From positions 1 to 48,244 of the forward strand of contig CAZTLW010000004.1 of the NCBI GenBank assembly GCA_964614585.1: a stretch of DNA of 48,244 nt, in the 5' to 3' direction. The notes below the pieces were generated by a model. The model was not told where the DNA came from. It ran no database searches and saw only the letters and a program-made list of their open reading frames with translations. The position numbers and the translations under genes are program-made. This document shows, in pieces, positions 25,164 through 33,781 of this stretch. Positions within the stretch are counted from its first letter, which is position 1; every line of letters begins with the position of its first letter. This DNA is from JAHEFX01 sp964614585 (GTDB lineage Bacteria > Actinomycetota > Acidimicrobiia > Spongiisociales > JAENVV01).

Positions 25164-25180
25164 ACAACCATATGGTTGTA
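25163..25180. promoter_or_regulatory. 18-bp palindromic operator over the arsR start
   Basis: TACAACCATATGGTTGTA is a perfect palindrome. Its first base is the last base of the -10 hexamer and its right half contains the arsR ATG and the next two codons. A bound repressor would cover the transcription start, so ArsR autorepression is the natural reading. Confidence 0.78.
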
Positions 25181-25516
25181 GGTCAGGAGCTCACCGACGA
25201 GGAGGTCGATCGCCTGTTCAGGGCGCTCGCCGATGCGACGCGTCGGGACATCGTGCGTCGCACCCTCGGCGAGGGCGCGTCCATCAGCGACCTGGCGAGC
25301 CGGTACGACATGTCGTTCGCCGCCGTGCAGAAGCACGTCGCGGTGTTGGAGGAGGTCGGACTGGTGACCAAACAGCCCTGCGGGCGGGAGCGCATCGTCC
25401 GCGGCAACCCGGCCCCGATCGAGCAGGCCCAGGCGCTCCTGGACCGCTACGAGCAGATCTGGCGCTCCCGGATCGAACGACTCGACGCCCTGCTCGCCGA
25501 ACCCGACGACCAGTAG
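25172..25516 (+). CDS. ArsR-family repressor
   Basis: The 114-aa winged-helix protein has RLFRALADATRRDIVRRTL, the recognition-helix region ISDLASRYDMSFAAVQKHVAVLEEVGLV and the wing KQPCGRERIVRGNP. This is the ArsR subgroup that pairs with an AHSA1/SRPBCC protein and lacks metal-binding cysteines (one Cys only). The ATG at 25172-25174 was chosen because it sits at the predicted start of transcription inside the operator; an upstream in-frame extension is non-conserved. The SRPBCC partner begins 11 nt after its stop. Confidence 0.92.
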   Translation: MVVGQELTDEEVDRLFRALADATRRDIVRRTLGEGASISDLASRYDMSFAAVQKHVAVLEEVGLVTKQPCGRERIVRGNPAPIEQAQALLDRYEQIWRSRIERLDALLAEPDDQ

Positions 25517-25527
25517 AGGACCCACCC

Positions 25528-26508
25528 ATGCCCGTCACCTCCGTCACCAAGGACCCCGAGGCGCTCACGATGACCGTCGTGTGTGACTTCCCCGTGCCCA
25601 TCGAGCGGCTCTGGACGGCCTACGCCGACCCCCGCCAACTCGAGCGGTTCTGGGGTCCCCCCGGCTGGCCGGCGACCTTCACCTCCCACGACATGACCCC
25701 CGGCGGTCGGGCGGATTACCACATGACCGGACCCGACGGCGAGCGGTTCCACGGCTACTGGGAGTTCATCTCGGTCGAGCCGCCCCACTCGTTCGAGGTC
25801 CTCGACGGGTTCGCCCACCCGGACGGGTCGCCGAACACCGACCTGCCCGCCATGCGTCTGACCATGCGGTTCGAGGCCACGTCCGACGGCTCGCGGTCGG
25901 AGTCGGTGACCCACTTCGCCTCCTCCGAGCAGCTCGAGGAGGTCCTCGCGATGGGCGCCGAAGAGGGCGCGGTCCTGTCGATGGGCCAGCTCGACCTACT
26001 GCTCGCCGATCTCCGCGACCATGCCCGGACGACCGAAGCGGAGATCCTGTCGGACACGCTCGTGCGGATCACCCGATTCTTCGACCACCCCCGCGACGCG
26101 GTCTGGCGGGCCCACACCGAGCCCGGCCTGATCCGCCGCTGGTTGCTGGGCCCGGACGGATGGACCATGCCGACCTGCGAGATCGACCTCTCCATCGGCG
26201 GCACGGTCCGCTACGGCTGGGCGCCCGGGCCGGACACCGAGGGCACGCCGTTCGTCATCGAGGGCGAGACGCAGTGGGTGGAGGCCCCGTTCCGGTGGGT
26301 GACCACCGAGTCGATGGAGGGCATCGACGGACCGCCGACCACCAACGACCTCACGCTGACCGAGGTGGACGGCGGGACCCTGCTCACGATCCTCATGACA
26401 TACCCGAGTGCCGAGGCACGGGACGTCATGCTCGGCACCGGGATGACGGATGGCATGGAGGCGAGCTATGGACGGCTGGAGACGGCCGTCCTGGCCCACG
26501 GGGTCTGA
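25528..26508 (+). CDS. Double SRPBCC (AHSA1-like) protein
   Basis: The 326-aa protein contains two tandem START/Bet v1-like SRPBCC domains of the AHSA1 type. The first (about residues 10-165) has FPVPIERLWTAYADPRQLERFWG and HGYWEFISVEPP; the second (about residues 170-320) has FFDHPRDAVWRAHTEPGLIRRWL and VIEGETQWVEAPFRW. Most ArsR-linked AHSA1 proteins have one domain of about 150 aa, so this is a fused duplication. These domains bind hydrophobic ligands, but the ligand is unknown. AGAGGA precedes the ATG by 7-8 nt. It is transcribed with arsR and followed immediately by a strong inverted repeat. Confidence 0.9.
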   Translation: MPVTSVTKDPEALTMTVVCDFPVPIERLWTAYADPRQLERFWGPPGWPATFTSHDMTPGGRADYHMTGPDGERFHGYWEFISVEPPHSFEVLDGFAHPDGSPNTDLPAMRLTMRFEATSDGSRSESVTHFASSEQLEEVLAMGAEEGAVLSMGQLDLLLADLRDHARTTEAEILSDTLVRITRFFDHPRDAVWRAHTEPGLIRRWLLGPDGWTMPTCEIDLSIGGTVRYGWAPGPDTEGTPFVIEGETQWVEAPFRWVTTESMEGIDGPPTTNDLTLTEVDGGTLLTILMTYPSAEARDVMLGTGMTDGMEASYGRLETAVLAHGV

Positions 26509-26586
26509 ACCCTGGGTTGTGGGCGTCGGATTCCGACGCTCACGGTCCTCGGTTCGCCCGATCGGCGACGCTCACAACCCAGGGTT
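26508..26586. terminator. Bidirectional inverted repeat with duplicated arm
   Basis: Arms of 21 nt at 26508-26528 and 26566-26586 match with one mismatch and begin in the stop codon of the SRPBCC gene. A second, shorter right arm (26533-26543) lets the left arm fold instead into an 11-bp hairpin with an ATT loop. It separates two convergent operons and likely ends both. Confidence 0.8.
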
Positions 26587-26592
26587 GGAGCC

Positions 26593-27864
26593 TCATTCCT
26601 TGACGTAGGGCTTGCCCTCCGCCGCCGGTGGACGTGACCGGCCGACCACGCCCGCCACGACGATGATCGTGACGATGTAGGGCGCCATGAGCAGGAACTC
26701 CGAGGGGATCGGCGTCTGGAGGATCGCCAGCTTCTGGGAGAGCGAGTCGGAGAAGCCGAACACGAGGGCTGCCGCCAGGCCGCCGATCGGGTGCCACCGG
26801 CCGAAGATCATGGCGGCCAGGCCGATGAAGCCACGCCCGGCGGTGATGTTCTCGTCGAAGCGACCGACCGTGCCGAGCGTGAAGTAGGCACCACCGAAAC
26901 CCGCGACCATGCCGCCGACGATGGTGCCGAGGTACTGGTGGAAGTACACGTTGATGCCGAGGGTGTCGGCGGCCCCGGGGTGCTCGGACACCGCCCGGGT
27001 GCGCAGCCCCCACCGGGTGTGGAAGAAGCCGATGGTGAACGCAGCCACCAGGGCGTACATGCCGTAGACGAGGATCGTCTGGTTGAAGAGCACGGGGCCG
27101 ATCACCGGGATGTCCCCGAGGATCGGGATCTTGATGGCCCGGAAGATCGGGGCGTCGTTCAATTCGGGACGCGCCACCAGCACCTGGGCGGTGAGGAACG
27201 ATGTCAATCCGAGGGCGAAGAGGTTGATGACGACGCCGGTGATGATCTGGTCGACCCGGTACTTGATCGACATGACCGCCAGGAAGGCGGCGAGGACGCC
27301 GCCGATGGCGACCGCCCCGACCAGGCCCACCAAACCCGAACCGGTGACCGACGCCACCAGCACACCGGTGAAGGCCCCGCTCAGCAGCATGCCCTCGATG
27401 CCGATGTTGATGATGCTGGAGCGCTCCGAGATCGTGCCCGCCAGCGCCGCCAACGCGATCGGCGTCGCCTTCACCATCGTCGAGTCGAGCATCCCGACGA
27501 GTGAGAACGAGCGGTCGGCTGCCGCCCAGGCAAGAAAGGCGAACACGAAGAGGAGGAGCCCGATGCCGAGGACGAGGGTCGCCTTGTCGCCGAAGCCCCG
27601 CGTGAGTTGCACGGCACCGGCGAAGGCGAGGAGCACCGCCACCGCCCAGGCGGTGCCGGCGGCGGGCAGGACGAGCGGGCCGAGTTGGATGGCATCCTGG
27701 GCACGACTGAGGCCGAACGAGGCATCGCCCTCGGTACCGGCGGCGAACACGATCGCCACGAACCCGGCGAGCAGGAACAGGACGATGCCGATCGCCCGCG
27801 CCCGAGTGCGCTGGGCCTTGGACAGGACCTTCGGGGCCTGGGGCTCGGTGAGCAGGGCCGTCAT
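26593..27864 (-). CDS. Nucleoside ABC importer, second permease
   Basis: The 423-aa protein is a BPD_transp_2-type permease of the BMP/nucleoside importer family. It has about nine to ten hydrophobic segments and the conserved regions TPIALAALAGTISERSSIINIGIEGMLLSGAF and GINVYFHQYLGTIVGGMVAGFGGAYFTLG. Residues 1-80 before the core carry two extra predicted membrane segments. The ATG at 27862-27864 overlaps the upstream permease stop as ATGA. It is the last gene of the ATPase-permease-permease set. Confidence 0.93.
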   Translation of the reverse strand: MTALLTEPQAPKVLSKAQRTRARAIGIVLFLLAGFVAIVFAAGTEGDASFGLSRAQDAIQLGPLVLPAAGTAWAVAVLLAFAGAVQLTRGFGDKATLVLGIGLLLFVFAFLAWAAADRSFSLVGMLDSTMVKATPIALAALAGTISERSSIINIGIEGMLLSGAFTGVLVASVTGSGLVGLVGAVAIGGVLAAFLAVMSIKYRVDQIITGVVINLFALGLTSFLTAQVLVARPELNDAPIFRAIKIPILGDIPVIGPVLFNQTILVYGMYALVAAFTIGFFHTRWGLRTRAVSEHPGAADTLGINVYFHQYLGTIVGGMVAGFGGAYFTLGTVGRFDENITAGRGFIGLAAMIFGRWHPIGGLAAALVFGFSDSLSQKLAILQTPIPSEFLLMAPYIVTIIVVAGVVGRSRPPAAEGKPYVKE

Positions 27865-29015
27865 CCGCCCCACCCCCCGCTGATCTGCTCGGACTCGGTG
27901 TTCACCCGCACCCGGTAGATCGAACGGACGAGGGCGGGCGCGGCGACGAACACGATGATGAGCGCCTGGATGACGGTGACGATGTCGATGCCGACGCCGG
28001 GGTCGACCTGCATCTGCTGGCCGCCGGCCCGCAACGCCCCGAACAGGAGGCCGGCGGCGACGACGCCCCACGGGTGGGAGCGGCCCAACAGCGCCATGGC
28101 GATGGCGTCGAAGCCGATGTTGGCGCTGAAGCCCGGCGTGGCACGGAAGAGCACGCCGAGCGTCTGGTTGGCGCCGGCGAGGCCCGCCATGGCTCCGGCG
28201 ACGAACATGACGAGCGGAATGGCCCGCACGAGCTTGACGCCCCCGTAGCGAGCACCGTCGGCGTTGTAGCCGACCGCCCGGAACTCGAAGCCGAACGTCG
28301 ACTTGAACAGCATCCAGTGGGTGAACCAGGCCGCCAGCAGCGCCACGATGAACCCGGCATGGAGCCGGAGGGCCGGGTCGATCCAGTCGAGCAGCTGGGG
28401 CAACCGGGCCGACTCGAGCACCGACTTGGACACCGGGTCGGAGCGACCCTCCACCTGGTAGAAGCTGGTCGTGAGCAGCCAGTCGGTCAGCCGCAGGGCG
28501 ATGAAGTTCATCATGATCGTCACGATGACCTCATGGGCCCCCGTCCTCGCCTTGAGGAAGCCGGGCACGAAGCCCCAGAGCCCGCCACCGATGATCCCGC
28601 CGAGCAGGGCGAGCGGCAGGTGGACGACCAGCGGCAAACCCTCGAACGAGAAGCCGACCGCCACCGCGACCATGCCGCCGATGAGGATCTGGCCCTCGCC
28701 ACCGATGTTGAACAGCCCGGCCCGGAAACCGATGGCCACGGCGAGTCCGGCGAGGATCAGCGGGGCGGCGGCGACCAGCGTCTCGGAGATGGCCGACACC
28801 GAGCCAAGGGAGCCGCGGGCGAGGGCGGCGAAGGCGGCCATGGCGGTCTCGAAACTCTCGCCCGACAGGATGATGATGACGGCGCCGATGACGAGCGCCG
28901 AGAAGACCGCCAGCACCGGCAGCAGGACGAGGGTCCGCCAGTCGACGCCCTGCCCGGTGGCCTCGGCGAGGAGCCGGCGTTCCAGCTCCGACCGCTCCCG
29001 CTCCTCGGTGCTCAT
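27861..29015 (-). CDS. Nucleoside ABC importer, first permease
   Basis: The 384-aa permease has about nine hydrophobic segments and the family stretches ALVAAAPLILAGLAVAIGFRAGLFNIGGEGQILIG and AGANQTLGVLFRATPGFSANIGFDAIAMALLG. The two permeases form a heterodimeric membrane channel in this family. The ATG at 29013-29015 overlaps the ATPase stop as ATGA, and its own stop overlaps the next permease start, so the three membrane-complex genes are coupled. Confidence 0.95.
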   Translation of the reverse strand: MSTEERERSELERRLLAEATGQGVDWRTLVLLPVLAVFSALVIGAVIIILSGESFETAMAAFAALARGSLGSVSAISETLVAAAPLILAGLAVAIGFRAGLFNIGGEGQILIGGMVAVAVGFSFEGLPLVVHLPLALLGGIIGGGLWGFVPGFLKARTGAHEVIVTIMMNFIALRLTDWLLTTSFYQVEGRSDPVSKSVLESARLPQLLDWIDPALRLHAGFIVALLAAWFTHWMLFKSTFGFEFRAVGYNADGARYGGVKLVRAIPLVMFVAGAMAGLAGANQTLGVLFRATPGFSANIGFDAIAMALLGRSHPWGVVAAGLLFGALRAGGQQMQVDPGVGIDIVTVIQALIIVFVAAPALVRSIYRVRVNTESEQISGGWGG

Positions 29016-30523
29016 GCCTGGACCTCCACGCCTGCCATGGCGAGGCCGAGTTCGGCGGGACTCGTGTTCTCGGGCCGCGTCTCGGCGACGACCCGGCCTC
29101 GGAACATGACCAGGATCCGGTCGGCGAGGGCCAGCACCTCGTCGAGCTCGGTCGAGACGATCAGGAGGGCGGCGCCCTCGTCGCGGATGCGGATGATCTG
29201 CTCGTGGATGTACTCGATGCTCCCGACGTCGACGCCCCGGGTGGGTTGGGAGGCAACGACGAGACGGATCGGTCGTGAGAACTCACGGGCCACGATCAGC
29301 TTCTGTTGGTTGCCGCCCGACAGGCCCGAGGCAGGTGTGTGCACGCTCGGGGTGCGGACGTCGTAGTCGATCACGAGACCGGCCGCGCGCCGGTACACCT
29401 CGTCCCACTGCATGTTCACGCCCTTGGAATACGGCTCGGCGTAGTAGCCGTCGAGGACCATGTTCTCGGCGACGCTGAACTGGACGACGAGGCCCGAGCG
29501 CTGGCGGTCCTCGGGGATGTGGGCCGTCCCCCACCGGTGCATGTCGCGGGGCGTGGCTTCCGTGACGTCGCTGCCGACGAGTTCGATTCGCCCCCCTGCC
29601 GCGTCCCGCAACCCGGTGATGGCCTCGACGAGCTCCGTCTGGCCATTGCCCTGGACGCCGGCGATGCAGACGATCTCGCCGGCTCGGACGTCGAACGACA
29701 CCCCGTTGACGGTGGGGTGCTCGAGGTCGTCGTGGACGATGAGGTCGTGTACCGACAGGACCGTGTCGACCGGCGCGGCGGGCGCCTTGTGCACCACGAG
29801 ATCGACCGGACGCCCGACCATCAGGTCGGCGAGCGTCTGCTCGTCGGTCTCCGACGGGAGCGCCTCCCCGACGATCGCCCCCCGGCGGAGCACGGCGATG
29901 CGGTCGGCGATCGTCAGGACCTCCTTCAGCTTGTGCGTGATGAAGATGATCGCCTTGCCGGCGTCACGCAGCATGTTGACGATGCCGAAGAACTCCTCGA
30001 CCTCCTGGGGGGTGAGGACGGCGGTCGGCTCGTCGAAGACGAGCACCTCGGCGGAGCGGAACAGCACCTTGATGATCTCGACTCGCTGCTGGATGCCGAC
30101 CGGGATGTCCTCGATGTAGGCGTCCGGGTCGACGTGGAGGCCGTACTGCTCGCTGATCTCACGCACCTCCCGGCGAGCCTCCTTGACGTCGATGAGGCCG
30201 CCCACCGTCGTGGGTTCGATGCCGAGGACGACGTTCTCGGCCACGGTGAAGACCGGGACGAGCATGAAGTGCTGGTGGACCATCCCGATGCCCGCCGCGA
30301 TGGCATCCCCAGGGCCGTCGAAGTGCTGGACCTCACCGTCGATGAGGATCTCGCCCTCGTCGGCCGTGTACAGGCCGTAGAGGATGTTCATGAGGGTGGT
30401 CTTGCCGGCCCCGTTCTCACCGAGCAGGGCGAGCACCTCGCCGGAACGGACGGTGAGGTCGACGTGGTCGGAGGCCAACACGCCGGGGAATCGCTTGGTG
30501 ATGCCGCGCAGCTCCAGCTCCAC
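29012..30523 (-). CDS. Nucleoside ABC importer ATPase, two fused domains
   Basis: The 503-aa protein has two nucleotide-binding domains in one chain, as in RbsA/YufO. The first has Walker A GENGAGKTT, DEPTAVL (Walker B) and a degenerate signature (PVGIQQRVEI); the second has the weaker P-loop AGVQGNGQTEL, LSGGNQQKL as signature, and no canonical Walker B acid in VVASQPTRGVD. This asymmetry is normal for the family. The listed GTG is at 30521-30523. GAGGAGG lies about 10 nt upstream and a TAGGGT hexamer at 30556-30561 could be the -10. It is separated from bmp by 149 nt with a terminator. Confidence 0.95.
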   Translation of the reverse strand: MELELRGITKRFPGVLASDHVDLTVRSGEVLALLGENGAGKTTLMNILYGLYTADEGEILIDGEVQHFDGPGDAIAAGIGMVHQHFMLVPVFTVAENVVLGIEPTTVGGLIDVKEARREVREISEQYGLHVDPDAYIEDIPVGIQQRVEIIKVLFRSAEVLVFDEPTAVLTPQEVEEFFGIVNMLRDAGKAIIFITHKLKEVLTIADRIAVLRRGAIVGEALPSETDEQTLADLMVGRPVDLVVHKAPAAPVDTVLSVHDLIVHDDLEHPTVNGVSFDVRAGEIVCIAGVQGNGQTELVEAITGLRDAAGGRIELVGSDVTEATPRDMHRWGTAHIPEDRQRSGLVVQFSVAENMVLDGYYAEPYSKGVNMQWDEVYRRAAGLVIDYDVRTPSVHTPASGLSGGNQQKLIVAREFSRPIRLVVASQPTRGVDVGSIEYIHEQIIRIRDEGAALLIVSTELDEVLALADRILVMFRGRVVAETRPENTSPAELGLAMAGVEVQA

Positions 30524-30562
30524 GGGTCAGAGGCCTCCTCGATGACGACGCCGGAACCCTAG

Positions 30563-30594
30563 ACGCGGGGACGCGGGGATGCGGGAACGCGGGT
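30563..30594. repeat. Octamer array ACGCGGGG-like x4
   Basis: Four consecutive 8-bp units (ACGCGGGG, ACGCGGGG, ATGCGGGA, ACGCGGGT) lie between the bmp terminator and the ATPase gene. They adjoin the hairpin at 30593. Confidence 0.7.
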
Positions 30595-30625
30595 GGGCCC
30601 CGGGGCTCGACGCCCCGGGGCCCAC
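30593..30625 (-). terminator. Terminator hairpin of bmp
   Basis: A perfect 14-bp inverted repeat with a 5-nt loop, very GC-rich, about 48 nt downstream of the bmp stop. With the ATPase gene on the same strand downstream, it may be an attenuator that lowers expression of the membrane complex relative to the binding protein. Confidence 0.78.
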
Positions 30626-30635
30626 TCCGTCGTCT

Positions 30636-30656
30636 CGATACCCGGTACTCGGTACC
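30636..30656 (-). repeat. GTAC/ATAC heptamer array x3 at the bmp 3' end
   Basis: CGATACC, CGGTACT and CGGTACC are consecutive heptamers between the bmp stop codon and its terminator hairpin, the same order as at rpsT and holA. Confidence 0.72.
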
Positions 30657-30672
30657 GGCGACCGCAGGTCGC

Positions 30673-31845
30673 CTACGCGCCCCCGGTACCCACGGTGATG
30701 TCACCGGCGATGATCGCCGCCTCCAACGCCTCCAACTCCGAAACGGTCTCATCCGACACCGCATCGGCCAGGTCGTGGAAGTCGGCCAGCCCGACACCGC
30801 CATTCTCCAACGTACCGACGGTCACCCCACCCTCGAAGGTGTCGGTGAACACCGACTCGATGGCATTGAACGTGGTCACGTCCATGTTCTTCAACACCGA
30901 CGTCAGGTACACACCCTGGTTCTGGGTGTCGATCTCGAACTGGTCGGCGTCCACACCGATGATCTTCAACGACTCGGCCCCCAACTCCGACGCCAACGCC
31001 GCCGAACCCAGACCCACCGGACCGGCCACCGGCATCACCACGTCAGCACCCTCGTCCACCAGGTTCTGGGCGAACGTCCGCCCATCGTCCAGCGACTCGA
31101 AGTTGCCCGTGAACAGCCCCTCCTGGGACGCATAGTCCCAACCGATCACCGTCACCGAAGCACCCTTGTCGGCGTTGTAGCGGTCGACGCCCTGCACGAA
31201 CCCGTCCATGAACACGGTCACCGGCGGGATGTTCACCCCACCGAACGTGCCCACCACACCGGTCTCGGACACCGACGCCGCCACATAACCGGCCAAGAAC
31301 GCCGCCTCCTGGGTGTTGAACACCTGACCCAACACGTTGTTGGCCTCGATCACACCCTCGTCATAGGCGAAGTCCACGATCGAGAACGGCACCTCCGGAT
31401 TGGCGTTCGCCGCCTCCGCGGTCGCATCACCCAACAGGAACCCGACCGTCACGATGATGTCACAGCCCTGCTCGATGAACGCATTGATGTTCGTCTCGTA
31501 ATCCGTCTCGGCCTGGGACTCCAACACCGCGATCTCGGCACCCAACTCGGACTCGGCCCGCTCCAGACCCGCAAACGCCGTCTGGTTGAACGACTTGTCA
31601 TCGATACCACCGGTATCGGTCACCTGACACGCCGAGAAATCACCCGGACCCGCCGCCTCCGTCGTCGTCGTCTCCTCACCCTCGGTCGTCGTCGTCTCCT
31701 CCGACGCCTCCGTCGTCGTCGTCTCCTCGGACGCCTCCGTCGTCGTCGTATCGCCAGCCTCGGTGTCGTCGGTGTCGTCGCCGCCGCAGGCGGCGAGGAC
31801 GAGGGCGAGGGCGGCGACGAGGGCCAGCCATCGGTAGGTACGCAT
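30673..31845 (-). CDS. BMP-family nucleoside-binding lipoprotein
   Basis: Substrate-binding lipoprotein of the Med/BmpA family, which captures purine nucleosides for the downstream ABC importer. The 390-aa protein has a signal peptide with lipobox LAAC (Cys20), a linker of TTTTEASEE-like repeats (residues 33-64), then the periplasmic-binding fold with DDKSFNQTAFAGLERAE, GCDIIVTVGF and VIGWDYASQEGLF. The ATG at 31843-31845 follows GGAGGA with 7-nt spacing. Codon choice differs sharply from the neighbours: in 30901-31080 glycine is GGT or GGG, valine is always GTG and leucine is TTG or CTG, whereas the adjacent genes prefer GGC, GTC and CTC. High expression is a likely reason. Confidence 0.95.
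   Translation of the reverse strand: MRTYRWLALVAALALVLAACGGDDTDDTEAGDTTTTEASEETTTTEASEETTTTEGEETTTTEAAGPGDFSACQVTDTGGIDDKSFNQTAFAGLERAESELGAEIAVLESQAETDYETNINAFIEQGCDIIVTVGFLLGDATAEAANANPEVPFSIVDFAYDEGVIEANNVLGQVFNTQEAAFLAGYVAASVSETGVVGTFGGVNIPPVTVFMDGFVQGVDRYNADKGASVTVIGWDYASQEGLFTGNFESLDDGRTFAQNLVDEGADVVMPVAGPVGLGSAALASELGAESLKIIGVDADQFEIDTQNQGVYLTSVLKNMDVTTFNAIESVFTDTFEGGVTVGTLENGGVGLADFHDLADAVSDETVSELEALEAAIIAGDITVGTGGA
31654..31749 (-). repeat. TTTTEASEE-coding repeats in the bmp linker
   Basis: Four degenerate repeats encoding TTTTEASEE, TTTTEASEE, TTTTEGEE and TTTTEA form the linker between the lipidated cysteine and the binding domain. Confidence 0.9.
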
Positions 31846-31945
31846 CGAATCTTCCTCCACGAAGTCCGTGATTGTCCGACCGCTCGGCCGGCTCTGGCGG
31901 AGATTAGGAAGGCGTTCACCACTCTGCCATCCCGGCCGGACCCCC

Positions 31946-31951
31946 TACCCT
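31946..31951 (+). promoter_or_regulatory. Leaderless-type -10 element of the ABC exporter
   Basis: TACCCT, 7 nt before the ATG at 31959. No Shine-Dalgarno sequence is present. Confidence 0.65.
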
Positions 31952-31958
31952 CGCCCGG

Positions 31959-33770
31959 ATGCCGCCCGAGCCCCGACCCCACCCGCTCCGTCGACTCATC
32001 GATTACGCCGCCCCCCATCGCGGCCGGATGCGGACGGCGACGATCTGGTCGATCCTCAACAAGCTGTTCGACCTGGCGCCGCCGTTCCTCATCGGGGCGG
32101 CCATCGACGTCGTGATCGCCGGGGACTCGGGGCTCATGTCGCGCTGGCTCTCCACCTTCGGCTTCGACACCTCACGCGACCAACTCATCGCCCTCGTCGG
32201 GCTCAGCGCGATCATCTGGGGTCTCGAGTCGGCATTCGAGTACGCCTTCAAGGTCGGGTGGCGCACCCTTGCCCAGACGGTGCAGCACGACCTGCGCCAG
32301 GACGCCTACGCCAGCCTCCAACGGCTCGACCAGGCGTACTTCGAGGACCGCGCCTCGGGCGACCTCATGACCGTGCTCAACGACGACGTCAACCAGTTGG
32401 AGCGGTTCCTCGACGTCGGCGCCAACGAGCTCCTGCAACTCGCCACAACGGTGCTGGTCATCGGCGGGGGGTTCCTCATCATCGACCCCTCGGTGGCCTG
32501 GGTGGCGTTCCTGCCGATTCCGCTCATCCTCTGGGGATCGTTCCGGTTCCAGCGGCGACTCGAACCGCTGTACGCCACCGTCCGGGAGCGGGCTTCGGAC
32601 GTCTCGGCGCTCCTCGCCAACAACCTCGGGGGCATCACGATCATCAAGGCCTTCACCGGCGAGCGGCGCGAAGCAGCCCGGCTCGAGCAGGTGAGCGGGG
32701 ACTACCGGACCGCCAACGAGGCGGCCATCCGCTGGTCGTCGGCGTTCACGCCGCTCATCCGCATCGCCATCCTCGTGGGCTTCCTGGCCACCCTGGCCCT
32801 CGGTGGCCTCCGGGCCCTCGACGGGGCGATCTCGCCGGGCACCTACGCCATGATGATGTACCTCGTCCAGCGGCTCCTGTGGCCGCTGACCCGCCTCGGG
32901 GAGACGATGGACCTCTACCAGCGGGCCATGGCATCGACCAACCGGGCCCTCGACCTGGTCGACGCCCGACCCCGGATCGTGGGCGGCTCCACCCGACTCG
33001 ACGACGTGGCGGGCGACGTCGGCTTCCACGGGGTCCGCTTCGCCTACGGCGACGGCCCCGAGGTGCTCCACGGCATCGACATCACGGCACGGGCCGGCGA
33101 CGAGATCGCCATCGTCGGCCCCACCGGGTCGGGCAAGTCGACCATCGTCAAGCTCCTGTTGCGCCTGTACGACCCGTCGGGGGGCCGGATCACGCTCGAC
33201 GGCGTCCCGATCTCGGACCTCCCGCTCGACCACCTGCGGTCCCATCTCGGGCTGGTCAGCCAGGACGTGTTCCTCTTCCAGGGCAGCGTCGCGGAGAACA
33301 TCGCCTACGGCCGCCCCGACGCCACGCCCGAGCAGGTGGAGGCGGCGGCCCGCATCGCCGAGGCGCACGACTTCATCACGGGCCTCTCGAACGGCTACGA
33401 CACCCTGGTCGGCGAGCGGGGCCAGAAGCTGTCGGGCGGCCAACGCCAGCGGATCTCCATCGCCAGGGCGATCCTCGCCGACCCCGCGGTCCTGGTCCTC
33501 GACGAGGCGACCTCGGCGGTCGACAACGAGACCGAGGCGGCGATCCAGCGGTCACTCGGGCGGATCACGGCCGATCGCACCACCATCGTGATCGCCCATC
33601 GGCTCTCGACGATCCGCAACGCCGACCGCATCTACGTGGTCGACGGGGGCCGGGTCACGGAGGAGGGCACCCACGACGAGTTGGTGGCCACCGGTGGCAT
33701 CTATGCCGACCTGTGGGCGGTCCAGACCGGCGAGTTGGTGGGGATGGGCGGCGAGGGACCCCTCCCCTAG
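31959..33770 (+). CDS. ABC exporter half-transporter (membrane plus ATPase)
   Basis: The 603-aa protein has the type IV ABC exporter layout: six transmembrane segments (residues about 20-320) followed by a nucleotide-binding domain with Walker A GPTGSGKST, Q-loop VSQDVFLFQG, signature LSGGQRQR, Walker B AVLVLDEATSA and the switch histidine IAHRLST. All catalytic residues are present. It probably works as a homodimer, since no partner half is adjacent. The substrate (lipid, peptide or drug) cannot be told. Its TAG stop codon forms the first three bases of the -10-like hexamer of the next gene. Confidence 0.95.
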   Translation: MPPEPRPHPLRRLIDYAAPHRGRMRTATIWSILNKLFDLAPPFLIGAAIDVVIAGDSGLMSRWLSTFGFDTSRDQLIALVGLSAIIWGLESAFEYAFKVGWRTLAQTVQHDLRQDAYASLQRLDQAYFEDRASGDLMTVLNDDVNQLERFLDVGANELLQLATTVLVIGGGFLIIDPSVAWVAFLPIPLILWGSFRFQRRLEPLYATVRERASDVSALLANNLGGITIIKAFTGERREAARLEQVSGDYRTANEAAIRWSSAFTPLIRIAILVGFLATLALGGLRALDGAISPGTYAMMMYLVQRLLWPLTRLGETMDLYQRAMASTNRALDLVDARPRIVGGSTRLDDVAGDVGFHGVRFAYGDGPEVLHGIDITARAGDEIAIVGPTGSGKSTIVKLLLRLYDPSGGRITLDGVPISDLPLDHLRSHLGLVSQDVFLFQGSVAENIAYGRPDATPEQVEAAARIAEAHDFITGLSNGYDTLVGERGQKLSGGQRQRISIARAILADPAVLVLDEATSAVDNETEAAIQRSLGRITADRTTIVIAHRLSTIRNADRIYVVDGGRVTEEGTHDELVATGGIYADLWAVQTGELVGMGGEGPLP

Positions 33771-33773
33771 GCT
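33768..33773 (+). promoter_or_regulatory. Candidate -10 element of the uracil-DNA glycosylase gene
   Basis: TAGGCT starts with the stop codon of the ABC exporter and ends 8 nt before the glycosylase ATG. Confidence 0.5.
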
Positions 33774-33781
33774 CGCCGCCG

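Noticed and set aside
26149..26603. Second frame over the SRPBCC gene as a separate gene
   Set aside because: No motifs and it crosses the terminator; it is a shadow frame.
31868..33781. An 832-residue plus-strand frame through the ABC exporter
   Set aside because: Only its last 194 codons, the glycosylase, show family motifs; the rest is a shadow of the exporter.
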